A stretch of 12,131 nucleotides of DNA from an uncultured Acidaminococcus sp. GTDB taxonomy: Bacteria > Bacillota > Negativicutes > Acidaminococcales > Acidaminococcaceae. The notes beneath the pieces were generated by a model. The model was not told the origin of the DNA, ran no database searches, and was given only the letters and a program-made list of their open reading frames with translations. The stretch lies in the NCBI GenBank assembly GCA_905213155.1, contig CAJMHI010000051.1:1-12131 (forward strand), in the 5' to 3' direction. The position numbers and the translations under genes are program-made. Below, one piece after another: positions 6,325 to 12,131 of the stretch (position 1 is the first letter of the stretch; every line of letters starts with the position of its first letter).

Positions 6325-6353
6325 ATAATATAATATTTTATAAATCCACGCAA
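6325..6353 (-). promoter_or_regulatory. Candidate promoter of the YheO-like regulator gene
   Basis: Read on the minus strand, TTGCGT (complement 6348-6353) lies 17 nt from TATTAT (complement 6325-6330) in an AT-rich stretch about 35 nt before the ATG. Several alternative -10 boxes overlap here, so the exact box is uncertain. Confidence 0.45.
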
Positions 6354-6363
6354 GAAAAATCAC

Positions 6364-6392
6364 AAAAAAAGCCGCACCCAAAAGGATGCGGC
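6364..6392 (-). terminator. Rho-independent terminator after the NhaC-family gene
   Basis: Read on the minus strand, GCCGCATCC (6392-6384) pairs with GGGTGCGGC (6379-6371) with one T-G wobble around loop TTTT, followed by seven T (complement of 6364-6370). It starts 13 nt after the transporter stop codon. Confidence 0.92.
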
Positions 6393-6405
6393 GCTGTATA
6401 AAATT

Positions 6406-7956
6406 TTATCTGGTTTTTGCTACTGTCAGTCTGGAACGGGCTTTTTTATGGAGGACGGCCAGGATAAGGCAGAGCAGAATGATTCCGGTAGCAAGGGTGA
6501 GCGGTGCATTGGCACCGGAGTAGCCGGCTACCAGATAGCTGATGAAGCAGCAGAACGCAACGGTGCAAGCGTAGGGGATCTGCGTCCCTACATGCTGCAT
6601 GTGATTGCACCCGGCGCCGGAAGAAGAAAGAATAGTGGTATCGGAAATGGGAGAGCAGTGGTCCCCGAAAACGGAACCGGCCAGCGTAGCCGCCAGGGTC
6701 ACGGTCATAATTTCACTGGGCGCTGCCTGGCAGATAAAGACCACGATGGGAATAAAAATCCCAAAGGTGCCCCAGGCCGTGCCGATGGAAAAGGACAATC
6801 CCGCCGCCACCAGAAACACAATGGCGGGGATTAATTGGATGGGCAGGTGGCTGGTTTCTACCAGCATGCCGATGTATTTGCCCGTGCCCAGATAGTTTTG
6901 GCACAGGGAGCCGATGGTCCAGGCCAGGGTCAAAATGATATAGGCCGGCACCATGGTATTGATGCCCGTAGGGATATTGCTCATAAAATCTTTGAAAGTT
7001 AAAAGTTTCCGGGGGACGAACTGGATAAAAGCAATGACCAGTGCGCCGAAGCCGCCCAATACCAGCGCCGCGGAAGAATTACAGTTGCCGATGGCCGCCT
7101 GGAAAGAAAGCCCTTCGGACCAGTAGCCGCCGTTATACAGCATGGCCAAAATGGTGAATACGATCAAAGAACCGATGGGGATAATCAGATCCCACACCGT
7201 GCCCCGGGTGGAACTGGGGCCTTGTGCTTCCATGAGTTTTTCGTCGATAGCGCCCAATTCCCCTTTGTTTTCCGCTTTCCATTCTGCCGTAGCCATGGGG
7301 CCAAATTCCAAATCCGTGAAGGACAGCAAAATTACCATCAATATGGTCAAAATAGCGTACATGTTATAGGGAATGGTGGCAAAAAAGGCGGAGAGTTCGT
7401 TGGGGAAGGCCCCCGTTTCGTACAAGGTGGAGCCTACTGCCGCTGCCCAGCTGGATACCGGGGCGATGATGCACACCGGGGCTGCGGTGGAGTCAATAAT
7501 ATATGCCAGCTTGGCCCGGGAAACTTTGTACCGGTCCGTCACCGGTTTCATGACGGTACCCACCGTCAGGCAGTTAAAATAGTCGTCGATAAAAATCAAT
7601 ACACCCAAAATACTGGTGGCCAGCTCTGCCGTCCGTTTGTTTTTGATTTTCCTGGTGGCCCATTTCCCGTAAGCCTGGGAGCCGCCCGCTTTGGTGACCA
7701 CGCAGACTAGGGCGCCTAACAGCGCCAGGAAAATGATGATATTAAATTTATCGGGGGTGCCCACCGTTTTGGCCATGATTTCAAAGCTCATGGCGCTGCC
7801 GGCAATGAGTCCGCCGCCGGTACTAAATGAATAAATCAGTCCGCCGGACAAAATCCCCAGCAACAGGGACGAAACCACTTCTTTGGTGGCAAGTGCCAAA
7901 CCAATGGCTATTATGGGAGGGAGGAGGGACAATATCCCTACGTCAATGGGTTCCAT
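6406..7956 (-). CDS. NhaC-family Na+ antiporter/symporter, probable amino-acid transporter
   Basis: A 516-aa inner-membrane protein with about 11-12 hydrophobic segments, typical of the NhaC family. Family motifs visible: FIDDYFNCL (122-130), STAAPVCIIAPVSSW (156-170), SIGTAWGTFGIFIPI (390-404) and GDHCSPISDTTILSSSGAG (431-449). NhaC members include Na+/H+ antiporters, the malate-lactate antiporter MleN, and Na+-coupled amino-acid transporters such as MetT, TyrT and LysW. With a PLP enzyme, RidA and an AGCS symporter nearby, amino-acid uptake is more likely than pH homeostasis (inference). Start: AAAGGAG complement 7965-7971, 8 nt before ATG. It has its own terminator (6364-6392) and is divergent from the AGCS gene across a shared promoter region. 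No riboswitch fold was recognised in the roughly 50-nt leader. Confidence 0.92.
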   Translation of the reverse strand: MEPIDVGILSLLPPIIAIGLALATKEVVSSLLLGILSGGLIYSFSTGGGLIAGSAMSFEIMAKTVGTPDKFNIIIFLALLGALVCVVTKAGGSQAYGKWATRKIKNKRTAELATSILGVLIFIDDYFNCLTVGTVMKPVTDRYKVSRAKLAYIIDSTAAPVCIIAPVSSWAAAVGSTLYETGAFPNELSAFFATIPYNMYAILTILMVILLSFTDLEFGPMATAEWKAENKGELGAIDEKLMEAQGPSSTRGTVWDLIIPIGSLIVFTILAMLYNGGYWSEGLSFQAAIGNCNSSAALVLGGFGALVIAFIQFVPRKLLTFKDFMSNIPTGINTMVPAYIILTLAWTIGSLCQNYLGTGKYIGMLVETSHLPIQLIPAIVFLVAAGLSFSIGTAWGTFGIFIPIVVFICQAAPSEIMTVTLAATLAGSVFGDHCSPISDTTILSSSGAGCNHMQHVGTQIPYACTVAFCCFISYLVAGYSGANAPLTLATGIILLCLILAVLHKKARSRLTVAKTR

Positions 7957-8006
7957 ACGTCATGCTCCTTTGTCATATCTTGAAGTAAAAACAGAAAATA
8001 TGTATT

Positions 8007-8034
8007 ATTTTATCACATTTTATTGGCCTGTCCA
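8007..8034 (-). promoter_or_regulatory. Candidate promoter of the NhaC-family gene
   Basis: Read on the minus strand, TGGACA (complement 8029-8034) and TAAAAT (complement 8007-8012) are separated by 16 nt, each one mismatch from consensus. The start point would be about 50 nt before the gene. Confidence 0.5.
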
Positions 8035-8056
8035 CAAATTTTACAAATTTTGTCCA
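8029..8056. repeat. Direct repeats in the divergent promoter region
   Basis: ACAAATTTT occurs twice in tandem (8034-8042, 8043-8051), bracketed by TGTCCA at 8029-8034 and 8051-8056, exactly 22 bp apart (about two helix turns). The block covers the minus-strand -35 box of the NhaC gene and the plus-strand -35 box proposed for the AGCS gene, a sensible site for a shared regulator. Confidence 0.45.
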
Positions 8057-8079
8057 TAAATCATGGAACTGTGTTATAG
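8050..8079 (+). promoter_or_regulatory. Candidate promoter of the AGCS symporter gene
   Basis: TTGTCC (8050-8055), 18-nt spacer, TTATAG (8074-8079), about 36 nt before the ATG. The match is moderate, but it is the only reasonable candidate in the short gap between the divergent genes. Confidence 0.4.
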
Positions 8080-8115
8080 TTTAAAGCAGAACGCAATGCG
8101 GGAGGGAAGAGCTGT

Positions 8116-9642
8116 ATGGAAAATGTGTTTGCGTGGATTAATTCGGTGCTCCGCTTTGTGGGCCCGCTGTCGGACTTTTTCTGGGATGTGCCCACCATGG
8201 TGTCCTGGTACCACAGTATTCCGCTTTTGGGAAGTTTTTCTTTGGCCATTGTGGTGCTGGTGGGTTCGGGAATTTATTTTACCCTGCGGCTGGGCTTTGT
8301 GCAGCTGACCCATTTTCCCCAGGCTATCCGGCTTTTAACAGCCAAACGGCAGGTGGAAACGGGGATTTCCCCGGTGGCTGCGTTTTTGCTCAGCTCTGCC
8401 ATGCGGGTAGGGCCGGGCAATATTTTAGGTGTTACCGGTGCCATTTCCGTAGGCGGGCCGGGGGCGTTATTCTGGATGTGGGTGTCCGGCTTTTTTGGCA
8501 TGGCAACGGCTTTTGTGGAAGGCACGCTGGCCCAGCTGTTTAAAGAAAAGCGGCAGGGGGAATTTGTAGGCGGCCTGCCCTTTTATGGCAGAGCCTTATT
8601 CCACGGCAGCACAAGTGTAGGGGTTTTCCTCTCTCTGCTCTATATCTTTTACGCCTTGGGCTGTCTGCCCGCCCAGGGATTTAACGTGGTGTCTTCTGTA
8701 GGGGCCATTGCGTCCCTTGTGAGCGGAACGGAAATCCCTGTTTCCTCCGTGTTTTATTATGTGGTAGCGGCGCTGGTACTTATCGGTACGGCAGTGGTGG
8801 CATTTGGCGGCATTCGCAAGGTGACCCAGGTGACCAACAAAATGGTGCCGGTGATGGCTGTGGTGTATGTGGTGACGACAGTTTTTCTCATTGTAACCAA
8901 TATTCATTCCGTATCGTATTTCTTCAAGGCCGTCTTTGAAGGTGCGTTTCGTCCCGATGCGTTTTTTGGCGGCGTTTTTGGTACGGCTTTGGTGCAGGGC
9001 GTGAAACGGGGGCTTATGAGCAACGAAGCCGGCCAGGGCACCATTACTATGAGTGCGGCTTCTGCCGACGACCAGCACCCCTGTGAGCAGGGATTACTCT
9101 CTGCCGCCGGCGTTTTTCTGGATACCCATATTGTGTGCACCATGACCGGGTTTATCGTGGTCATGGCCCATGTGTGGACGGCGAGCCCTGCGGCCTGGAA
9201 AGCGGCGGGTAAATTGCCGGCGTATCTCTTATCGGTATCGGCACTCACTGGGCGCACCGGGCTCAATACGGTGATTACCGTGCTGCTGACCCTGTGCTTC
9301 TGTCTTTTTGCCTACACCTGCCTTATCGGCATGTTCTCCTTCTCCGAAATTGCAGCGGCAAGACTGGGAACAAGCCAGAAAATTATTACCATCGTGCGGT
9401 GCCTATGCCTGGCCGTTGCTACTTTTGGCATTTTGGTTAATCTGGGCGGGTACGACCTGGGGAACTTGTGGGCTTTTTCCGATTTGGCCAATATCATTAT
9501 GGTGTACTGTAACGTGCCCCTGTTGTACAAAGGCTTTTCCTATGTGCTGGCAGCCAAAGAGCATTTTACCAGCGACAGCACCGAGACTTTCAGCGGCAGC
9601 ATGATTGGGATAGAAACGCCCTGCTGGCCGAAGCGAGAGTAG
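8116..9642 (+). CDS. AGCS-family alanine/glycine:cation symporter
   Basis: A 508-aa inner-membrane transporter with about 11 hydrophobic segments. It carries the family signatures GNILGVTGAISVGGPGALFW (101-120) and GVKRGLMSNEAGQGT (295-309). Members import alanine, glycine or similar small neutral amino acids with Na+ or H+. Most family members read GTGN where this one reads GPGN (residues 99-102), a small variation in a substrate/Na+-site helix. The ribosome binding site GGAGGG (8101-8106) is 9 nt before the ATG. The gene is divergent from the NhaC-family gene with about 160 nt between, suggesting joint control, and is monocistronic because a strong terminator follows at 9703-9755. The last 40 residues are hydrophilic and probably cytoplasmic. 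Confidence 0.95.
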   Translation: MENVFAWINSVLRFVGPLSDFFWDVPTMVSWYHSIPLLGSFSLAIVVLVGSGIYFTLRLGFVQLTHFPQAIRLLTAKRQVETGISPVAAFLLSSAMRVGPGNILGVTGAISVGGPGALFWMWVSGFFGMATAFVEGTLAQLFKEKRQGEFVGGLPFYGRALFHGSTSVGVFLSLLYIFYALGCLPAQGFNVVSSVGAIASLVSGTEIPVSSVFYYVVAALVLIGTAVVAFGGIRKVTQVTNKMVPVMAVVYVVTTVFLIVTNIHSVSYFFKAVFEGAFRPDAFFGGVFGTALVQGVKRGLMSNEAGQGTITMSAASADDQHPCEQGLLSAAGVFLDTHIVCTMTGFIVVMAHVWTASPAAWKAAGKLPAYLLSVSALTGRTGLNTVITVLLTLCFCLFAYTCLIGMFSFSEIAAARLGTSQKIITIVRCLCLAVATFGILVNLGGYDLGNLWAFSDLANIIMVYCNVPLLYKGFSYVLAAKEHFTSDSTETFSGSMIGIETPCWPKRE

Positions 9643-9702
9643 CATGGCGGGCATGATGTAACGAGGGGATTTGTCTAAAACCAAAAAGTAAATAGTCCTG
9701 AC

Positions 9703-9755
9703 AAAAAGCAGTCAGAAATGAGTTGTATAAGCAACCCATTTCTGACTGCTTTTTT
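9703..9755 (+). terminator. Strong bidirectional terminator after the AGCS gene
   Basis: An 18-bp perfect stem (9703-9720 with 9737-9754) is extended by an inner GTTG/CAAC pairing (9722-9725 with 9732-9735). There is an A-run at the left base and a T-run at the right, so it can act in both directions. It insulates the transporter from the adhesin gene. Confidence 0.92.
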
Positions 9756-9898
9756 ATTTGAATGGCTTGGTTATGGAAATTATTAAATTCGATTCATACT
9801 AAACAAGGATGATATTTTTTTTTGGAAACACATTATATAAAAAATGACATATAAATTACTAGAAATAGTATTATAAAAACCAAAATTAATAAGAATAT

Positions 9899-9927
9899 TG
9901 GACAGATAATAGAAAAAATGATATCTT
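9899..9927 (+). promoter_or_regulatory. Candidate promoter of the adhesin gene
   Basis: TGGACA (9899-9904, one mismatch to TTGACA), 17-nt spacer, TATCTT (9922-9927). It would give a leader of about 50 nt. The region is AT-rich, so chance matches are easy. Confidence 0.35.
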
Positions 9928-9943
9928 AATTAAAAAATAGTTA

Positions 9944-9970
9944 TTGTGAAATTCCTTAGGATTTCCACAA
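9944..9970 (+). promoter_or_regulatory. Hairpin adjoining the adhesin ribosome binding site
   Basis: TTGTG (9944-9948) pairs with CACAA (9966-9970), AAAT with ATTT, CC with GG, around loop TTA, with single-base bulges at T9953 and C9965. The stem takes in the first two bases of AAGGAGG (9969-9975), so it may modulate ribosome access or stabilise the mRNA 5' end. Confidence 0.45.
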
Positions 9971-9982
9971 GGAGGACATCAA

Positions 9983-12131
9983 ATGAATAAGATCTTTAAG
10001 GTCATCTAGAGTCGCGTCAAACACTGTTGGGTGGTGGTATCGGAAATTGCCCATGCCAATAGTAAACCAAAAAGTGAACGGGCATCTATGGCAGGGAAGA
10101 GTGCCGCTGCTGCGGCAGCACTGTCGCTGCTGTTGAGTGGGACTGCTTCAGCGTATTCCTATAATCAAAACGTGTTATGGGATGTGGATACCAATGGTAA
10201 AGTTTGGTGGCAGATATCCAATACAGACCATACCGGCGATGCTTCCGGCTATGCCTTTTGGGGTAATGGGCAACAAATTTCTCCTATCATGACTTGGAAC
10301 GGTAGTCGCTTTGTCCCCATTAAAGTTGGTTATGGAACAGGTGGAGTACACTTCTATAGCGTGAATACTAAAGATGTACGTACTGCCAATGCTGGGTCCA
10401 ATTATAATAATGACGGGGCTACCGGGGATGTAGCTCTGGCAGCCGGTGTAGGAGCCAGTGCCAAAGGCAATTACTCCATCGCATTGGGAACGAATGCAAA
10501 TGTGGATAGCAACAGCGGGTATGGCATTGCTATTGGACGCCATGCCTCCGTTACCGGTGGCACCAGCCAGGGATATTATGGGGATACGGCCTCCTACGGC
10601 GTAGCCATCGGGGATGGCGCGCAAGTGGTGGGCAATAGTGCGTATGCTCTCGGAGACGCTGCCTCCGCACAGGCAAATGGCGCTGTGGCCATAGGGCAAA
10701 ACAGCTATTCCGGAACGGCCGATTCCATAGCGCTGGGGAGTTCCTCCGTAGTGACCGAAAACGCAGGGACTACCAAGAATGCGGAATTCGAAATGAAATC
10801 AGAAACGTCCTATACGGGCAAGGCCAATATGGTAGGACGGTTTAAACAAACAGTAGACGGAAGTGCCGGTACCACGACGGCGGGCGCCAAAACTGCGGTT
10901 ACGGGAAAGGCCATTTCTACCAGAGTTGATGGGGTAAAAGGCACACAGAACGAAGTAACGTATACGTATAATAGCAATGTGGCAAAGTCCGCCGGGGCGC
11001 TATCCATTGGTAACGGCAATACAGGCGGCAATCGGCGGATCCAAAACGTAGCGGCAGGGCTGACAGCAGCGACCTCCACGGATGCGGTGAACGGAGCCCA
11101 GCTGTATGCTGTTATGACAAAGCCCATGACCGTAACGGGCAACGAAAATCAGGGATCCGGTACAGATAGCGGTTCGGATCAGATTTTAGGTTCAAAATTG
11201 ACCATTGCCGCCGCTGGCACTGAAAGAACCAGCGGGGATTATAGTGGACAAAATCTTAAGACGACGGTGTCTGACGGCAGCGTCTCTCTTGCCATGGCTA
11301 AATCCCCGGAATTTACCAAAGTGACTACCGGGCATACCAGCATGGAGAATGAAGGGCTGACCGTAGGCGATGATGGTCCTTCTGTGACCGTGGACGGCAT
11401 TAACGCTGGCAATATGCAAATCACCAACGTACAAAGCGGCGGAGATGTGGGCACTAATGCGGCCAATATTGACGACGTGAAAAGCCATGCCAAGTGGACG
11501 GTAAAAGATGCCGGGACCGGCAGCAAAGAGATTAATTCGACCACACCACTGGTAGTCTCCGGGGATGAGTATGTCACTACAAAGGTAGATGACAACGGAC
11601 TGAAAGTAGGTCTGGATGCGGACAAGCTGGGCAAGGAAATCAACATCACCGAAAACAGCAGCATTACCAACATCAACGAAACTATTGATAAAGGGACGAA
11701 GTATGCTGGTGATGACGGCTCTGTTATCACCAAACAATTGGGCGAAACTCTGAATGTGGTAGGTGGGGCAGAGCATGCTGAACTTACTGATGGCAATATT
11801 GGTGTAAATAATGTTAATGGACAATTGAAAGTTCAGCTGGCATCCGCGTTGAATAATATCAGCTCCATTACCAATGGGCCGACCACTATCACCATTGACG
11901 GGGTGAATAAGAACGTCAATTTGGGTGGTGCCCAGATCACCAATATGCAAAGTGGCGGCACGATAGATTCCAATGGGGCAACTATTGGGGATATCAAATG
12001 TGGTATGGAAATTGTTGTCGATACGGGCCTGAAATTTGCCGCTAACAACAACAAGACCGGCGTCACCAACAAACTGGGCAGCAAGGTTTCTGTAGTTGGT
12101 GCGGATAAGAAAGACGGCCATGAATACACCT
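9983..12131 (+). CDS. YadA-like trimeric autotransporter adhesin, 5' part; in-frame amber codon at 10007-10009
   Basis: The frame starts at ATG 9983 behind a perfect AAGGAGG (9969-9975), 7 nt upstream, and runs off the window edge (716 codons visible). Codons 1-25 encode an extended signal peptide (MNKIFKVI-stop-SRVKHCWVVVSEIA); codon 9 is TAG where the family has Trp. A hydrophobic core and AxA cleavage site follow (residues 41-57, TASA then Y58). Then comes a Trp-rich N-terminal segment, YadA head repeats of the xAxAxG/SIALG kind from residue 148 (about 10424-10755), a neck at 350-376 (RRIQNVAAGL...TDAVNGAQLYA), and stalk with repeated ITN(V/M)QSGG modules. The product would be exported by Sec and anchored as a trimer in the outer membrane; the anchor lies outside the window. 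The stop makes the full product doubtful. A start at 10088 (MAGKSAAAAAALSLLL) would give a plain signal peptide but has no clear ribosome binding site. It may be a pseudogene, an altered but working gene, or a base error. Confidence 0.85.
10088..10153 (+). other. Complete Sec signal peptide reachable from an internal ATG
   Basis: From ATG 10088 (codon 36 of the frame) the sequence has one Lys at position 4, a 13-residue Ala/Leu core and TASA before Tyr. It therefore forms a full Sec signal peptide without the extended N-terminal region. No good ribosome binding site precedes it; GTG codons at 10031 and 10034 are other possible restarts. Confidence 0.6.
11384..11485 (+). repeat. Adhesin stalk module, copy 1
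   Basis: Encodes VTVDGIN-x3-MQITNVQSGGDV, ending in NIDDVKS. It resembles the module at 11888-11998 in order and key residues (DG, ITN, QSGG, I-D-[DI]-K). These are neck-like elements that punctuate the coiled-coil stalk of trimeric autotransporters. Confidence 0.7.
11888..11998 (+). repeat. Adhesin stalk module, copy 2
   Basis: Encodes ITIDGVN-x6-GGAQITNMQSGGTI, ending in TIGDIK. It is the second copy of the module at 11384-11485, with a few extra residues between DGVN and ITN. The frame then continues with CGMEIVVDTGLKF to the window edge. Confidence 0.7.

Larger units (their letters stand above)
9756..9982 (+). other. AT-rich leader upstream of the adhesin, no gene seen
   Basis: No open frame or known RNA was recognised here. 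The stretch is strikingly AT-rich compared with both flanks. It holds a T9 run (9815-9823), a candidate promoter (9899-9927) and a hairpin next to the adhesin ribosome binding site (9944-9970). Such leaders are common before horizontally acquired or silenced surface-protein genes (inference). Confidence 0.7.

Noticed and set aside
7957..8028. Possible riboswitch or T-box leader upstream of the NhaC-family transporter, as known for MetT, TyrT and LysW
   Set aside because: The leader from the proposed promoter is only about 50 nt and has no T-box, S-box or lysine-element sequence that I can recognise.
11192..12121. Long open frame (309 codons) on the minus strand, antisense to the adhesin
   Set aside because: It is a shadow of the repetitive, composition-biased adhesin coding sequence; it has no ribosome binding site and no recognisable domain, and the plus frame has clear YadA motifs.
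1..12131. CRISPR array, phage attachment site or insertion-sequence ends
   Set aside because: No regularly spaced repeats and no transposase reading frame were found. Apart from the group II intron remnant, nothing in the window looks mobile; the tRNA cluster shows no duplicated 3' end.

Overview
The window looks like the chromosome of a diderm Firmicute of the class Negativicutes, for example an Acidaminococcus-like amino-acid fermenter. This is inferred from three things seen together: strong AAGGAGG-type ribosome binding sites and tRNA genes with encoded CCA, an amino-acid uptake and catabolism locus, and a YadA-type trimeric autotransporter with an extended signal peptide, which needs an outer membrane. 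The exact genus cannot be fixed from the sequence alone.

Layout. (1) 1-362: end of a tRNA operon (Val, cut by the window edge, then Pro, Gly and Arg) closed by a hairpin terminator. (2) 424-1947: a large soluble helical protein of unknown function. (3) 2008-3473: three single-domain universal stress proteins; the first has its own terminator and the other two form an operon that ends at a near-perfect hairpin. (4) 3563-3934: a decayed group IIC intron directly behind that hairpin, the usual insertion point of this intron class. It keeps the 5' tip, the C-terminal coding end of its reverse transcriptase/maturase, and domains V and VI. (5) 3938-7956, minus strand: a threonine-synthase-like PLP enzyme and a RidA deaminase as one operon with an excellent promoter, a YheO/DauR-type regulator, and an NhaC-family transporter, each of the last two with its own terminator. 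(6) 8116-9642, plus strand: an AGCS alanine/glycine:cation symporter, divergent from the NhaC gene, with a bidirectional terminator after it. (7) 9756-9982: an AT-rich leader with no gene. (8) 9983 to the window end: the 5' part of a trimeric autotransporter adhesin.

Genes 5 and 6 read as one amino-acid utilisation locus: two cation-coupled importers, a PLP enzyme that probably performs a beta-elimination or replacement, RidA to clear the reactive enamine/imine product, and a PAS-like sensor regulator. The substrate cannot be named from sequence.

The most striking point is in the adhesin. Its extended signal peptide is intact and recognisable except that codon 9, where this peptide normally has Trp, is TAG. 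The rest of the frame is open for over 2.1 kb to the window edge, and an in-frame ATG at 10088 would start a complete ordinary signal peptide. Other points worth checking are the intron remnant, a set of A-tract repeats and a 22-bp palindrome around the ridA promoter, and a hairpin touching the adhesin ribosome binding site.
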